Assembly: GCA_003712125.1 (NCBI GenBank)
Contig: RHLF01000002.1
Coordinates: 434,001-498,000, forward strand
DNA length: 64,000 nucleotides
Direction: 5' to 3'
DNA from: Allomuricauda sp.
GTDB lineage: Bacteria > Bacteroidota > Bacteroidia > Flavobacteriales > Flavobacteriaceae
Shown: positions 15,586-24,283 of the stretch, piece after piece
Numbering within the stretch: position 1 is the first letter of the stretch
How the letters are laid out: every line of letters begins with the position of its first letter
Translations under genes and position numbers: made by a program
The notes under the pieces: generated by a model
Seen by the model: the letters and a program-made list of their open reading frames with translations, nothing else
What the model was told of the DNA's origin: nothing
Databases searched by the model: none

Positions 15586-18531
15586 TTAAAGGGTGTGACA
15601 TTCAAAGTTTCGTTTGCTGCGCTGTTTGGGCTTTTGGGTTTTGGCACCACCAGCCTTGGCATTGAGCATCATTTGGGTAAGCTCAGCCCGTTCTTTTCGA
15701 ATGGCCTCGCGCTGTGCTTTGTCTTTCTCTAGATCAAAGTACACCGCTCCTTCGATTATGGTTTTTTCGGCTCTTGCATAAACACTCATAGGATGGTCGG
15801 ACCATAAAACCAAATCAGCATCCATTCCCGTTTTTATACTGCCCACGCGGTGGTCGATATGTAATAATTTGGCAGGGTTTAGCGTGACTGTTTTCCAGGC
15901 TTCTATCTCTGACATTCCACCATACTTCATGGTTTTGCCAGCCTCTTGGTTCAGCCGGCGACTCATTTCTCGGTCATCGCTATTGATGGCCACCACTACA
16001 CCTTCTTTGGCCATAATCGCTGCGTTGTAGGGAATCGCATCTTTTACTTCGTATTTATAGGCCCACCAATCGCTAAAAGTCGAACCTCCAGCACCATGTT
16101 CGGCCATTTTATCTGCCACCTTATAGCCCTCAAGAATATGGGTAAAGGTATTGACCTTAAACCCAAACTTGTCGGCCACCTTCATCAACATATTGATCTC
16201 ACTTTGCACATAAGAGTGACACGATATATAGCGTTCTCCGTTCAAAATTTCTGCCACGGCTTCCAAATCCTCATCAACACGATAAGGTTGCCCACTTTTC
16301 TTTTTGGCATCATATTCCTTCGCCCGTTGGAAGTAATTGACCATCACTTGTTCAACTCCCATTCGTGTCTGGGGAAATCGTGAGTAGCTATTCCAATTAC
16401 TTTGCTTCACATTTTCACCCAGCGCAAATTTGATGAACTTAGGCATATCAGGAAATTGCAATCCCTCGGCATCTTCACCCCATTTCAGTTTGATAATGGC
16501 AGATTGCCCTCCAATGGGATTGGCCGAGCCATGAAGCAGCTGAAATGTGGTCACTCCACCACCTAAATTTCGATAGATATTAATGTCTTTGGGATCAAGT
16601 ACATCGGTCATTCGAACTTCGGCAGAAGAATTCTGACCGGCTTCGTTAATCGATATACCGGCAACATGCGAATGTTCATCGATAACACCTGCAGTCAAGT
16701 GTTTTCCTGTAGCATCAATTTGAGTTGCACCTCCAGCACTTAATCCTTGTCCGACTTTACTTATTTTCCCATTTTTAACCAGAACATCGGTGTTTTCCAA
16801 CTTTTCTGTACCCGTCCAAACGGTTGCATTTTTAAACAACCAATCTTGGGCTTGTGGCAAATTTTTGTTGCCATAGCCAATATTGGGGTAGGTTACCTGC
16901 ATGAGTTTGGGTGCTTCCATGGCCATGGCCTCTTTTTTCTCCTTCTCTTCAAAGTCACCCGTTTTTATGGCCATAAAAGAGCTCTCTTTGCCATTGGGTA
17001 ATATCAACCTACCATTAATATTGTCAGAAGCGGTGATCAGACCCTTCATCATGTAATTCTTGCTTCCTTCATCAGTCGAAAATGAAAGATTGACCCACCC
17101 ATCCTTATAGGAAAGTTTTGACTTTAATTTTACGGAGTCTTGTTTAATTTCTACCGAAGGACTCGTGGTTTTGCCTGTAATCCCCATTGTGTAGGTAGTG
17201 CCTGCGACTTTCAAATCGTAATTGCCGCGAACGTCTTTTACGTTCTTATCGGCAAGTTCATATTTTTGCCCTTGTACCCAATTTTCGTATACCGTGGTGT
17301 TTTTGTCAAAAACATCCCCAGAGGTAATTAAAAAGTTGGCGTATCGCCCTTTTTGCAATGAGCCAATCTCATTAGATTTCCCTAAAATATTGGCAGGTAC
17401 AGTTGTTAATGCTTCCAACGCTTTTTGCTTGCTCAAACCTCGTTCAAGAGCTTTTGCGAGCATACCCATAAAATCGGATGCCGATTTAAGGTCATGTGTG
17501 GTCAATGCAAAACGAATGCCTTTATCACTGACCAATTTTGGGTTGGATGGTGCCATGTTCCAATGGCGCATTTCGGCCAAATTCACATAAGAAGCGGCAT
17601 AAGGATCGCTGACATCATAGGCCTTCGGAAAATTTATAGGCAAGATAAGAGTGGTATTGGCGTTTTGTACAGCATCGATATGCTCATATTCATCGCCGCC
17701 TCCCAAAATCACATAAGGTACGCCAAATTGATCGCCTATCTTATCGGCCCGAAGCACATTGCCATTATCTCCAGCCGCGAATATTTGAGGAAGGTTTTTG
17801 TTGGCGATAAGCGCTTCAAGTGATCGATCTTTGGTTTCCATATTACCACTTTCATACCACTTCACATCATGGTAAACTTGGCGCATGAGCGCGGTACCTC
17901 CCATTAAAGAGGTTGGATAAGATTGACGACTGGCCACACTTTTAGTAAACGAGAAGTACTGGGCAGATTCATCCTCCAAGACGCGCTCGCCTTCCGTTCC
18001 CCTATCATTCAGGGCTACCAAGGCCCCTGTGCCTCTTGCTATACCATCCGCAATATGGGTATTGACAACCCCAAAACCAGCTTTTCTTAGGGTGCCGGCC
18101 TTTTTACTATCGTATTTAAACTTTTCGATAGCATTGTTTTCGGGCATGATGTGGTCGTTCCAATAAAAGCCTTCGCGAGAGGGTCCGTATTGTGCCGATC
18201 GTCCACCACCTTGCGCACGTTTTGGTTTTTCTACTCCGAAACTTGAAAAAACTTCAATAAAGGAGGGGTAAATGGCCATGCCTTTAAGGTCTTCGACAAT
18301 CGCATTTTTTGGTATTGAGACCGAATTCCCAACTTGAATGACCTTGCCGCCTTTGATAAGCAAGGTTCCATTTTCGACCACCTGGGTCGGAGTAACATAG
18401 ATTTTGGCATTGGTAAATGCCCAATAGTTGTTGTTTTTTGATTTTACACCTTCATTTTCTGGAAAGTAATCTTGTGAAAACAAAAGCCCACCGCACAAGA
18501 AAAGTGCAAGCGCTAAAAGTCGCATTTTCAT
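15586..18531 (-). CDS. Large exported amidohydrolase with two tandem modules
   Basis: This 981-residue protein has a signal peptide (MKMRLLALALFLCGGLLFSQ) and two amidohydrolase modules. In the N-terminal module (about 30-440) the spot after AIYPSFIE reads VFSSFGVE, so its HxH metal site is lost. The C-terminal module (about 570-960) keeps GVIDEHSHVAGI, THILEG, and INSDDREMSRR near the end, the expected metal and catalytic positions of imidazolonepropionase-like enzymes. The tail ends in a lysine/arginine-rich stretch. A periplasmic hydrolase of cyclic amides or dipeptides is likely; the substrate is unknown. It forms a two-gene operon with the smaller degenerate paralogue and has its own promoter at 18559-18589. 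Confidence 0.88.
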   Translation of the reverse strand: MKMRLLALALFLCGGLLFSQDYFPENEGVKSKNNNYWAFTNAKIYVTPTQVVENGTLLIKGGKVIQVGNSVSIPKNAIVEDLKGMAIYPSFIEVFSSFGVEKPKRAQGGGRSAQYGPSREGFYWNDHIMPENNAIEKFKYDSKKAGTLRKAGFGVVNTHIADGIARGTGALVALNDRGTEGERVLEDESAQYFSFTKSVASRQSYPTSLMGGTALMRQVYHDVKWYESGNMETKDRSLEALIANKNLPQIFAAGDNGNVLRADKIGDQFGVPYVILGGGDEYEHIDAVQNANTTLILPINFPKAYDVSDPYAASYVNLAEMRHWNMAPSNPKLVSDKGIRFALTTHDLKSASDFMGMLAKALERGLSKQKALEALTTVPANILGKSNEIGSLQKGRYANFLITSGDVFDKNTTVYENWVQGQKYELADKNVKDVRGNYDLKVAGTTYTMGITGKTTSPSVEIKQDSVKLKSKLSYKDGWVNLSFSTDEGSKNYMMKGLITASDNINGRLILPNGKESSFMAIKTGDFEEKEKKEAMAMEAPKLMQVTYPNIGYGNKNLPQAQDWLFKNATVWTGTEKLENTDVLVKNGKISKVGQGLSAGGATQIDATGKHLTAGVIDEHSHVAGISINEAGQNSSAEVRMTDVLDPKDINIYRNLGGGVTTFQLLHGSANPIGGQSAIIKLKWGEDAEGLQFPDMPKFIKFALGENVKQSNWNSYSRFPQTRMGVEQVMVNYFQRAKEYDAKKKSGQPYRVDEDLEAVAEILNGERYISCHSYVQSEINMLMKVADKFGFKVNTFTHILEGYKVADKMAEHGAGGSTFSDWWAYKYEVKDAIPYNAAIMAKEGVVVAINSDDREMSRRLNQEAGKTMKYGGMSEIEAWKTVTLNPAKLLHIDHRVGSIKTGMDADLVLWSDHPMSVYARAEKTIIEGAVYFDLEKDKAQREAIRKERAELTQMMLNAKAGGAKTQKPKQRSKRNFECHTL

Positions 18532-18558
18532 AAGGTTCGGAATTGAATTAGTTCCTTC

Positions 18559-18589
18559 TAAAGGTAAGGGTTGAAATCTGAAGGGACAA
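18559..18589 (-). promoter_or_regulatory. Promoter of the amidohydrolase pair
   Basis: On the minus strand there is TTG (18589-18587), a 20-base spacer and TACCTTTA (18566-18559), one base off TAnnTTTG, 27 bases before the ATG at 18531. Confidence 0.45.
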
Positions 18590-18597
18590 ATATGATT

Positions 18598-19662
18598 TTA
18601 GAAGCCATAACGGCGGTCGTAACCTATCAATAAACCTACCACGCGATTATAACTTTGAATGCCTTCTTCTTGGTTGTTTACCTTTAAAAAGGTATTGAAA
18701 AGTGCTTTGAAAATGGGTTCGGTCGGATTTTCATATCGTACCCAAAAACGTTGCAGTTCTTGATAGTTTTTTTTGACTCCAGTATTTAACTTTTCATACA
18801 ACAAATCGAAACTTTCTTTATCCACCTGCCTTAGTTCAGAAAGGCAATAGGCCAAGGCATGGGAACGAGCTGCATATCGGAAATAGGGGTCTTGGTTGTT
18901 GGCCGTTATCAGAAAGCCAATAAAATTCGTTGCAGACTCTGAAGAATACCCAATTTGGTGCCCGACCTCATGCCCACTAATTGTGGGTAATCGGAGAATC
19001 GGCACAACCGTATTTACTTGGGCCTCATTGCTAAATGGGTTAAGATACCCCCCATAGCCCATGTAGGTAAGGGGTAGCGAAAAAAGCGATGACTTTAAAC
19101 TCGGGTTTTTATAGGCCAATTCAGGAACAAAGGAGGCAGCCAAATCATAACCCTCAATGGTTTTTTGATAAATGGTCTTGGGGTCGTATGGAATTTGAAC
19201 TGCAGTGCTATCATTGGTCAAGGCAAGATGAACGGAATTGGTTTTTTTGATGAGTTCCGCGGTAAAATTGATCAGTTCTCCCTTGGTATAATCGGCGGTG
19301 AAGCCCATTTTCTCATTAATGGGCATGCGATAATAGTTCATGCCCCAAAACAAGTGGAATGTAAAATACACGATAGCAAAAACCATGACAGTGTCCCTTA
19401 AAAAGAGTAAGGGTTTGTTACGGATCACGCTCCAATTTTTATAGATATGACGAATGGCCAAAAGGCCAAAAGCCAGATATAACAAATCCCCAACCGAAAA
19501 AGGAATCCAGCCATTAAGCGTTCTGAGAAACCTGGAGATGAACGGGTAAAAGCCTTCGCTATACCACTTTTCTACAAGTAAGGGATAGCTCCCAAACCAT
19601 TTCACCAAAATTAGTTGGGGCAGTAAGGAAAGGGCAATGCCATTTTTTAGCCTTGCCCTCAC
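18598..19662 (-). CDS. DUF3810 membrane protein with a zinc-protease-like HExxH motif
   Basis: This 354-residue protein has three hydrophobic segments in the first 110 residues (for example near 50-68 and 88-110), followed by a large domain outside the membrane. The motif SGHEVGHQIGY with SSESATNF about nine residues later matches a gluzincin-style HExxH...E site, and the protein fits the Bacteroidota DUF3810 family. Peptidase activity has not to my knowledge been shown for the family, so it is inference. It follows the cyclophilin-FKBP gene by two bases and ends the gldI operon. Confidence 0.85.
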   Translation of the reverse strand: MRARLKNGIALSLLPQLILVKWFGSYPLLVEKWYSEGFYPFISRFLRTLNGWIPFSVGDLLYLAFGLLAIRHIYKNWSVIRNKPLLFLRDTVMVFAIVYFTFHLFWGMNYYRMPINEKMGFTADYTKGELINFTAELIKKTNSVHLALTNDSTAVQIPYDPKTIYQKTIEGYDLAASFVPELAYKNPSLKSSLFSLPLTYMGYGGYLNPFSNEAQVNTVVPILRLPTISGHEVGHQIGYSSESATNFIGFLITANNQDPYFRYAARSHALAYCLSELRQVDKESFDLLYEKLNTGVKKNYQELQRFWVRYENPTEPIFKALFNTFLKVNNQEEGIQSYNRVVGLLIGYDRRYGF

Positions 19663-19664
19663 TC

Positions 19665-20783
19665 TTATTCAGCTATGGAAACCAATTCCAAATCGAAGAT
19701 TAAATCGGCATTGGGCGGAATTACCGGTGGACTCCCATATGCTCCATAACCAATATGTGGTGGAATAAACAGTCGCACTTTATCACCAACCTTCATGGTT
19801 TGAAGGCCCTCCTTAAAGCCTGCAATTAAACGGGCTTCTGGGCTATATTGCATTCTTGAAGGAGCAAATGAACCCCGGTGCATTTGATAAATTTGTGCAT
19901 AGTTCCCAAATTTTTGGGCGATTTCACCAACGCTGGTATCCACAAGACTTCCATCATTTGCGATCCAACCTGCGTAGTTCACCATGACCCATTGGCCTAT
20001 TTTAGGTTTTTCTCCTGTTCCTTCCCTAAGTTTATAGACCATAAGGCCTGATGCCGTCTTTTCTGCAGTCTCTTTTTGTTTTTGTGCCTCCGCAAGGAAA
20101 TCAGTTTTCGTCTTTAAAATGGCAGCCTCTTTTTCCTCCACTTCCTTGAAATAATCGCTCATTACTTGAATGGCATCAAATTGTCTTGCTTCCTTTCCGT
20201 TGCGAATGATTTCCACTTTGTTCATCACCACATCTTCAACAGGTTTGTTCGGTGGTGCCACTTCGACGTCGGCTATGGTGTCGACCACCTCGATTCCCTT
20301 GACCACTTCACCAAATATGGTGTGCTTTCCGTTTAACCATGGTGTTTCTTTGTGGGTGATAAAAAACTGACTTCCGTTGGTGTTCGGAGGACCGGGATTG
20401 GCCATAGAAACAACTCCTTTGCCCGAGTGGGTTAAGGAATCTACAAATTCATCCTTGAATTGGTACCCTGGCCCACCGCGACCGATACCTAAGGGATCCC
20501 CACCCTGAATCATGAAGTCTTTCATGACCCGATGAAAAATAAGTCCGTCGTAGTATTTCTTTTCCTTTAAACTATCGGAAACAAAAGGACTCGAGCCTTC
20601 AGCCAAGGATACAAAACTAGCCACGGTTACAGGTGTTGCATCATGGTACAGTTTAATAACGATGTCTCCCTTTGTGGTTTGGATATCGGCAAAAATGCCA
20701 TCTCCCAAATCGGCATATTTACTTGTTTTACAGGCCGTAAAAAGTAAAAGTAGAATAATGGGGAATATGATTTTTCGGTTCAT
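19665..20783 (-). CDS. Lipoprotein with cyclophilin and FKBP prolyl isomerase domains
   Basis: A lipoprotein signal (IILLLLFTAC, C17) is followed by a cyclophilin-type domain (about 30-190). That domain has FHRVMKDFMIQGGDP, the GSQFFITH motif and WLNGKHTIFGEV, so catalytic residues are present. A charged helical linker (about 205-240, EVEEKEAAILKTK) leads to an FKBP-type domain (about 250-372) with VMVNYAGWIANDG, GFKEGLQTMKVGD and the IPPHIGYGAYG motif. The protein should sit in the envelope and catalyse proline isomerisation on exported proteins. Its ATG overlaps the stop of gldI's neighbour frame at 20783. Two PPIase folds in one chain next to a third (GldI) is notable. Confidence 0.92.
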   Translation of the reverse strand: MNRKIIFPIILLLLFTACKTSKYADLGDGIFADIQTTKGDIVIKLYHDATPVTVASFVSLAEGSSPFVSDSLKEKKYYDGLIFHRVMKDFMIQGGDPLGIGRGGPGYQFKDEFVDSLTHSGKGVVSMANPGPPNTNGSQFFITHKETPWLNGKHTIFGEVVKGIEVVDTIADVEVAPPNKPVEDVVMNKVEIIRNGKEARQFDAIQVMSDYFKEVEEKEAAILKTKTDFLAEAQKQKETAEKTASGLMVYKLREGTGEKPKIGQWVMVNYAGWIANDGSLVDTSVGEIAQKFGNYAQIYQMHRGSFAPSRMQYSPEARLIAGFKEGLQTMKVGDKVRLFIPPHIGYGAYGSPPVIPPNADLIFDLELVSIAE

Positions 20784-21346
20784 TACAGATTTGATTTTAA
20801 ATTAAGACTATCTGGTTTTTTATTGATTTTAATGATTTCTACAGACGATTTTAACGGCGTCATGGGTGGGATTTTGTTCGTATCGCCATGATATCCATAG
20901 GCCTGGGATGAAGGAAATAGAAATGTTGCCCTTTCGCCCTCACCTAAGAGTTTAACCGCTCCCCGCATTCCTGGAAACAGTTGCTCTTTATCAACCAGCA
21001 TTTGAACTACACCTATGTCATCATGGGTGTAGATGGTATCATTGGTAAAGGTCATTATATTGTACACCAAAATAACTTCATCATCAGGTTGTGGTAGTGT
21101 TCGCGTAGAATCCTGTGCAATTTCATAATGGTACCAAAACCCACTTGAACTGCTCATATAGGCATGTGCTGTGTCTGCTTCGATGATTTCTTGAATCAAA
21201 GCTTCTTCTTGCGCCAACAATTTTTTATTGCGTTCAACAGTTTCGGTAAAATAAGAACCCGACTTGACCTTTACAGGTTTTCGTGGTTCTGGACCCTTAC
21301 AGGCAACCAAACATAGGAGTAAACCAAAAATAGCAAATCGCATCAT
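20783..21346 (-). CDS. gldI: Gliding motility lipoprotein GldI (FKBP-type PPIase)
   Basis: This 187-residue lipoprotein has the signal MMRFAIFGLLLCLVAC and an FKBP domain in the C-terminal half. It has GMRGAVKLLGEGERATFLFPSS and AYGYHGDTNKIPPMTPL, with the N-terminal SGFWYHYEI region typical of GldI. In Flavobacterium johnsoniae GldI is required for gliding, presumably for folding motility or type IX secretion proteins in the periplasm. The gene overlaps the DHH phosphoesterase stop by four bases and the next PPIase start by one, so the operon is tightly coupled. An adhesin of the SprB type lies near the right edge of the same window. Confidence 0.9.
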   Translation of the reverse strand: MMRFAIFGLLLCLVACKGPEPRKPVKVKSGSYFTETVERNKKLLAQEEALIQEIIEADTAHAYMSSSSGFWYHYEIAQDSTRTLPQPDDEVILVYNIMTFTNDTIYTHDDIGVVQMLVDKEQLFPGMRGAVKLLGEGERATFLFPSSQAYGYHGDTNKIPPMTPLKSSVEIIKINKKPDSLNLKSNL

Positions 21347-22359
21347 GGTACAAGTTGTGTTTTATACGTGGCAAGCAAGGCAACAAATTTTTTGACGGTA
21401 GTTGCCATATCATCGGTACTACGTCCCCCGGCAGCATTGGTATGTCCGCCACCGTGAAAATGTGCCCTGGCGAATTCATTTACAGAAAAATCGCCCACAG
21501 AACGAAATGAAATTTTAATGATTCCCTCGTCCTTGTTTTCAATGAAGATGGTTGAAAAAACAACATTTTCGAGCGTTAGACCGTAATTTACGAATCCCTC
21601 GGTATCCCCTTTTTTGAAGTTATTGGTATCGAGATCGTCCTGGCTTAATGTAATATATGCCGACCGAAAATCTTGAAGGATAACCATATTTTTCAACGCA
21701 GCTCCCAATAGCTGTAACCGTCCGGCCGAATTGGTGTCAAAAACGTTTTGGTGGATCTGGGTATTGTCCGCACCCTTATCTATAAGGTCCGCAACGATGC
21801 GATGGGTTCTACCAGTGGTTGATCGAAACTTAAAAGAACCCGTGTCTGTCATAATTCCAGTGTACAAACAGGTGGCAATAGCAGCATCGATGGAATTCGT
21901 ACCGTTTAGTGACTCGATAAAATTATAGACCATTTCGCAGGTCGAACTCATACGCACATCCGAATAGGTGATTAGGGCGTAACTGTCTGGTTGTTGGTGG
22001 TGGTCGATCATTATAAAATTGGCCTTGGAAGCCGATAAGGGCTCCTCTAATTGACCTGCCCTTGATAAATGATTGAAATCTAGGGTAAAGATCAATGTGG
22101 CTTCTTCAATTTTCCTTTTGGCCTGCGAATTTTCACGCTCAAAATTCAAAACCTTGGCATCGCCGGGTAACCATTTCAAAAATTTTGGATAGTCATTGGG
22201 GGCAATTACATCAGATTCAATTCCAATGGATGTTAAGAAGTTGTGCAGTCCCAAGCATGAACCCATGGCATCACCATCGGGGTTTTTATGAGGAATGATA
22301 ACAATTTTTTGTGGTTGGTCAAGCAGTTCCCTGACCTTGGCTGCATCAGCTGAATCCAT
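21343..22359 (-). CDS. DHH-family phosphoesterase (NrnA-like nanoRNase/pAp or c-di-AMP phosphodiesterase)
   Basis: This 338-residue protein has all the DHH motifs: HKNPDGDAMGS near residue 28, TLDFNHLSRAG, MIDHHQQPDSY, and the DHHA1 domain signature GGGHTNAAGG near the C-terminus. Such enzymes degrade short oligonucleotides or pAp, or linearise cyclic dinucleotides, with manganese. Which applies here is not decidable. It heads the operon with gldI, the PPIase lipoprotein and the DUF3810 gene. A consensus -7 box ends five bases before its ATG, so the message may be nearly leaderless. Confidence 0.92.
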   Translation of the reverse strand: MDSADAAKVRELLDQPQKIVIIPHKNPDGDAMGSCLGLHNFLTSIGIESDVIAPNDYPKFLKWLPGDAKVLNFERENSQAKRKIEEATLIFTLDFNHLSRAGQLEEPLSASKANFIMIDHHQQPDSYALITYSDVRMSSTCEMVYNFIESLNGTNSIDAAIATCLYTGIMTDTGSFKFRSTTGRTHRIVADLIDKGADNTQIHQNVFDTNSAGRLQLLGAALKNMVILQDFRSAYITLSQDDLDTNNFKKGDTEGFVNYGLTLENVVFSTIFIENKDEGIIKISFRSVGDFSVNEFARAHFHGGGHTNAAGGRSTDDMATTVKKFVALLATYKTQLVP

Positions 22360-22364
22360 GCGCG

Positions 22365-22372
22365 CAAAGATA
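22365..22372 (-). promoter_or_regulatory. -7 box for the DHH-gldI operon
   Basis: The minus strand reads TATCTTTG, an exact TAnnTTTG match, and ends five bases from the ATG at 22359. The -33 region is weak. The opposing promoter starts 14 bases away (22386-22414), so the two divergent promoters share the same short spacer. Confidence 0.5.
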
Positions 22373-22385
22373 CAATAATATAATG

Positions 22386-22414
22386 TTGAGGTAATCTGCT
22401 TTAGTTTATTTTTG
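22386..22414 (+). promoter_or_regulatory. Promoter of the PhoD-like gene
   Basis: TTG at 22386-22388, an 18-base spacer, then TATTTTTG at 22407-22414, which matches TAnnTTTG exactly. The ATG follows 14 bases later at 22429. Confidence 0.6.
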
Positions 22415-22428
22415 GGTTTTACAAGCTT

Positions 22429-23472
22429 ATGAAAAAACGCTACGCATTAACATTGCTACTCTTTGGCCTACTGTCTTGTAAGACAGCAATACCAACGAGT
22501 TCTGATACCATCGAAAATAAAAGCAATTCTACATCTACCGCATTCATTACGTTTGGTTCCTGTAACAAGTACGAAGTTGAGAATGTATTTTGGGATGATA
22601 TTTTAGCGTTGGACCCTGATGTATTTATTTGGGGGGGTGATAACATTTATGCCGATACCGACGATATGCAAAAGCTGCGAGCTATGTATGATGCCCAAAG
22701 GGCAATCCCTGCCTATGCTGCACTAATGGAAAATGTTTTTATCACTGGCACTTGGGATGATCACGATTATGGTCTTAATGATGGAGGTGTTGAGTTTAGG
22801 GCAAAGCAAGAAAGTCAACAGGAATTCCTAGATTTTTTAGACGTTGCGAAGAGCAGCCCAAGAAGAACCCGTGAGGGGGTTTATTCAAGTCAGCTAATCT
22901 CGAAACCAGCTGGTGTAATAAAGGTAATTAATCTTGATACACGTTATTTCAGGGATGGGCTAACCAACAGCTCCGAAAAAGGGAAACGTTATGAAGCGAA
23001 CCCTTATGGTCAGGGTTCGGTGCTGGGCGATGCGCAATGGGCATGGCTGGCGAAAGAACTTAAGAATTCGAAGGCAGATTTCAATCTGATAGTCACCAGT
23101 ATTCAATTTTTATCGAACGCCCACGGCTTTGAAAAATGGGCCAATTTTCCGCATGAAGTTGATAAAATGACCCAGCTCTTGAAGGAGTCCCAGGCCAAGG
23201 GTGTGATATTTTTGTCTGGTGATCGTCATATTTCTGAATTTTCGAAGCGTACCATAGATGGTCTGGAATATCCCATTATTGACTTTACCAGCAGTGGATT
23301 AACACATGCCTATAACGGTTTTACCGGAGAACCAAACCCGTATAGGTCGGGTGAGGTTGTTTTTACAACCAGTTTTGGTCTACTTGAGCTCAATCTAGAA
23401 ATGAAAGAGGCAACCTTCAAGATGATGGGAGATAATGGTGAGGTGCTGCAACAAATGAAACAACAATATTAG
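22429..23472 (+). CDS. PhoD-like metallophosphatase lipoprotein
   Basis: The N-terminus MKKRYALTLLLFGLLSC is a lipoprotein signal, with lipidation at C17. The mature protein has the PhoD metallophosphatase motifs: FGSCNKYE, WGGDNIYADTDDM, TWDDHDYGLNDGG, INLDTRYFRD and LSGDRHISEF. These residues bind the metal pair in alkaline phosphatase D/phospholipase D-type enzymes. At 347 residues it is the short form. It should hydrolyse phosphate esters or phosphodiesters in the envelope. It is transcribed alone from the promoter at 22386-22414 and is followed by ndk, which has its own promoter. Confidence 0.9.
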   Translation: MKKRYALTLLLFGLLSCKTAIPTSSDTIENKSNSTSTAFITFGSCNKYEVENVFWDDILALDPDVFIWGGDNIYADTDDMQKLRAMYDAQRAIPAYAALMENVFITGTWDDHDYGLNDGGVEFRAKQESQQEFLDFLDVAKSSPRRTREGVYSSQLISKPAGVIKVINLDTRYFRDGLTNSSEKGKRYEANPYGQGSVLGDAQWAWLAKELKNSKADFNLIVTSIQFLSNAHGFEKWANFPHEVDKMTQLLKESQAKGVIFLSGDRHISEFSKRTIDGLEYPIIDFTSSGLTHAYNGFTGEPNPYRSGEVVFTTSFGLLELNLEMKEATFKMMGDNGEVLQQMKQQY

Positions 23473-23474
23473 CC

Positions 23475-23504
23475 TTGCTGCTTCTAACAAAAAGCGTAAT
23501 TTTG
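23475..23504 (+). promoter_or_regulatory. Promoter of ndk
   Basis: TTG at 23475-23477, a 19-base spacer, then TAATTTTG at 23497-23504: this matches the Bacteroidota promoter consensus in every fixed base. The ATG of ndk follows 16 bases later. Confidence 0.65.
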
Positions 23505-23520
23505 CACAAAATTTTTTGAA

Positions 23521-23940
23521 ATGACAGGAAATCGAACATTTACCATGATAAAGCCCGATGCCGTTGAAAAAGGTCATATAGGTGCTATATTGGAGAAGAT
23601 TACAGCAGCTGGTTTTAAAATCGTGGCGATGAAATATACCCAATTGAGTAAGCGGGATGCAGGTGAGTTCTATGCCATTCATAAAGAACGACCATTCTTT
23701 GGTGAATTGGTTGAGTTTATGACTCGAGGCCCCATTGTTGCCGCTATATTGGAAAAAGATAACGCCGTTGAGGATTTTAGGGCATTAATTGGGGCAACAA
23801 ATCCCGCAGAGGCTGCAGAGGGTACTATTAGGAGATTGTTTGCAACTGATATTGCCGAGAATGCCGTTCATGGTTCTGACAGTGATGAAAATGCCAATAT
23901 CGAAGGCGCTTTTCACTTTTCAGGCCGTGAGATCTTTTAG
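23521..23940 (+). CDS. ndk: Nucleoside diphosphate kinase
   Basis: Ndk transfers the gamma-phosphate of ATP to nucleoside diphosphates through a phosphohistidine. The 139-residue protein shows [15 protein letters not shown] at the start, [14 protein letters not shown] in the middle, and [13 protein letters not shown]. The active-site histidine lies in [12 protein letters not shown], near residue 117. The length is standard and it is cytoplasmic. The gene has a well-formed promoter and a strong terminator at 23963-23988. Confidence 0.97.
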   Translation: MTGNRTFTMIKPDAVEKGHIGAILEKITAAGFKIVAMKYTQLSKRDAGEFYAIHKERPFFGELVEFMTRGPIVAAILEKDNAVEDFRALIGATNPAEAAEGTIRRLFATDIAENAVHGSDSDENANIEGAFHFSGREIF

Positions 23941-23962
23941 CATCTGGTAAGAAGTATAAGTT

Positions 23963-23988
23963 AAAAGCCGCCATTGGCGGCTTTTTTT
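23963..23988. terminator. Bidirectional intrinsic terminator between ndk and the DUF721 gene
   Basis: AAAAGCCGCC (23963-23972), loop ATT, GGCGGCTTTT (23976-23985) and a run of seven T. The stem is a perfect 10 base pairs and is A-rich on one side and T-rich on the other, so it can end transcription from ndk on the plus strand and from DUF721 on the minus strand. The minus-strand stop codon (23987-23989) sits inside the T-tract. Confidence 0.85.
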
Positions 23989-24283
23989 ATCGCAGTACAA
24001 TCTTTTTAACCAGCTCCTTACCCAGCGCTTCATTGATCATCGCAATTATTTTGCTTTTACCATAGGAAAGCTCTTCCCGTAATACCGAAGAGGTCAACGA
24101 AACATAGAGCACTTCGTTTTTAAGTTCCACTGAGGTCGTATAGTTGTTCACACCCTTGCCCATCAATGAGGTCCATGCATCGCGCACGTTAACGCGATCC
24201 ATTCCTTTTTGAAGCTTATTTTCCTTGATAAACTCTTTCAAGGCATCGTCTAGTTTCATATGAGAATTCTGTCTTTTGGGCAT
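23987..24283 (-). CDS. DUF721 (DciA-like) protein
   Basis: This 98-residue basic protein matches the DUF721 family by MKLDDALKEFIKENKLQKG, VRDAWTSLMGKGVNNYTTSV, LYVSLTSSVLREELSYGK and the terminal KIVLR. DciA, a DUF721 protein, is the ancestral loader or regulator of the replicative helicase DnaB in bacteria that lack DnaC. The same operon contains recF, another replication/repair gene, which supports a role in replication. Its ATG overlaps the stop of the lipocalin-like gene (TAATG). The stop codon lies within the bidirectional terminator. Confidence 0.8.
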   Translation of the reverse strand: MPKRQNSHMKLDDALKEFIKENKLQKGMDRVNVRDAWTSLMGKGVNNYTTSVELKNEVLYVSLTSSVLREELSYGKSKIIAMINEALGKELVKKIVLR

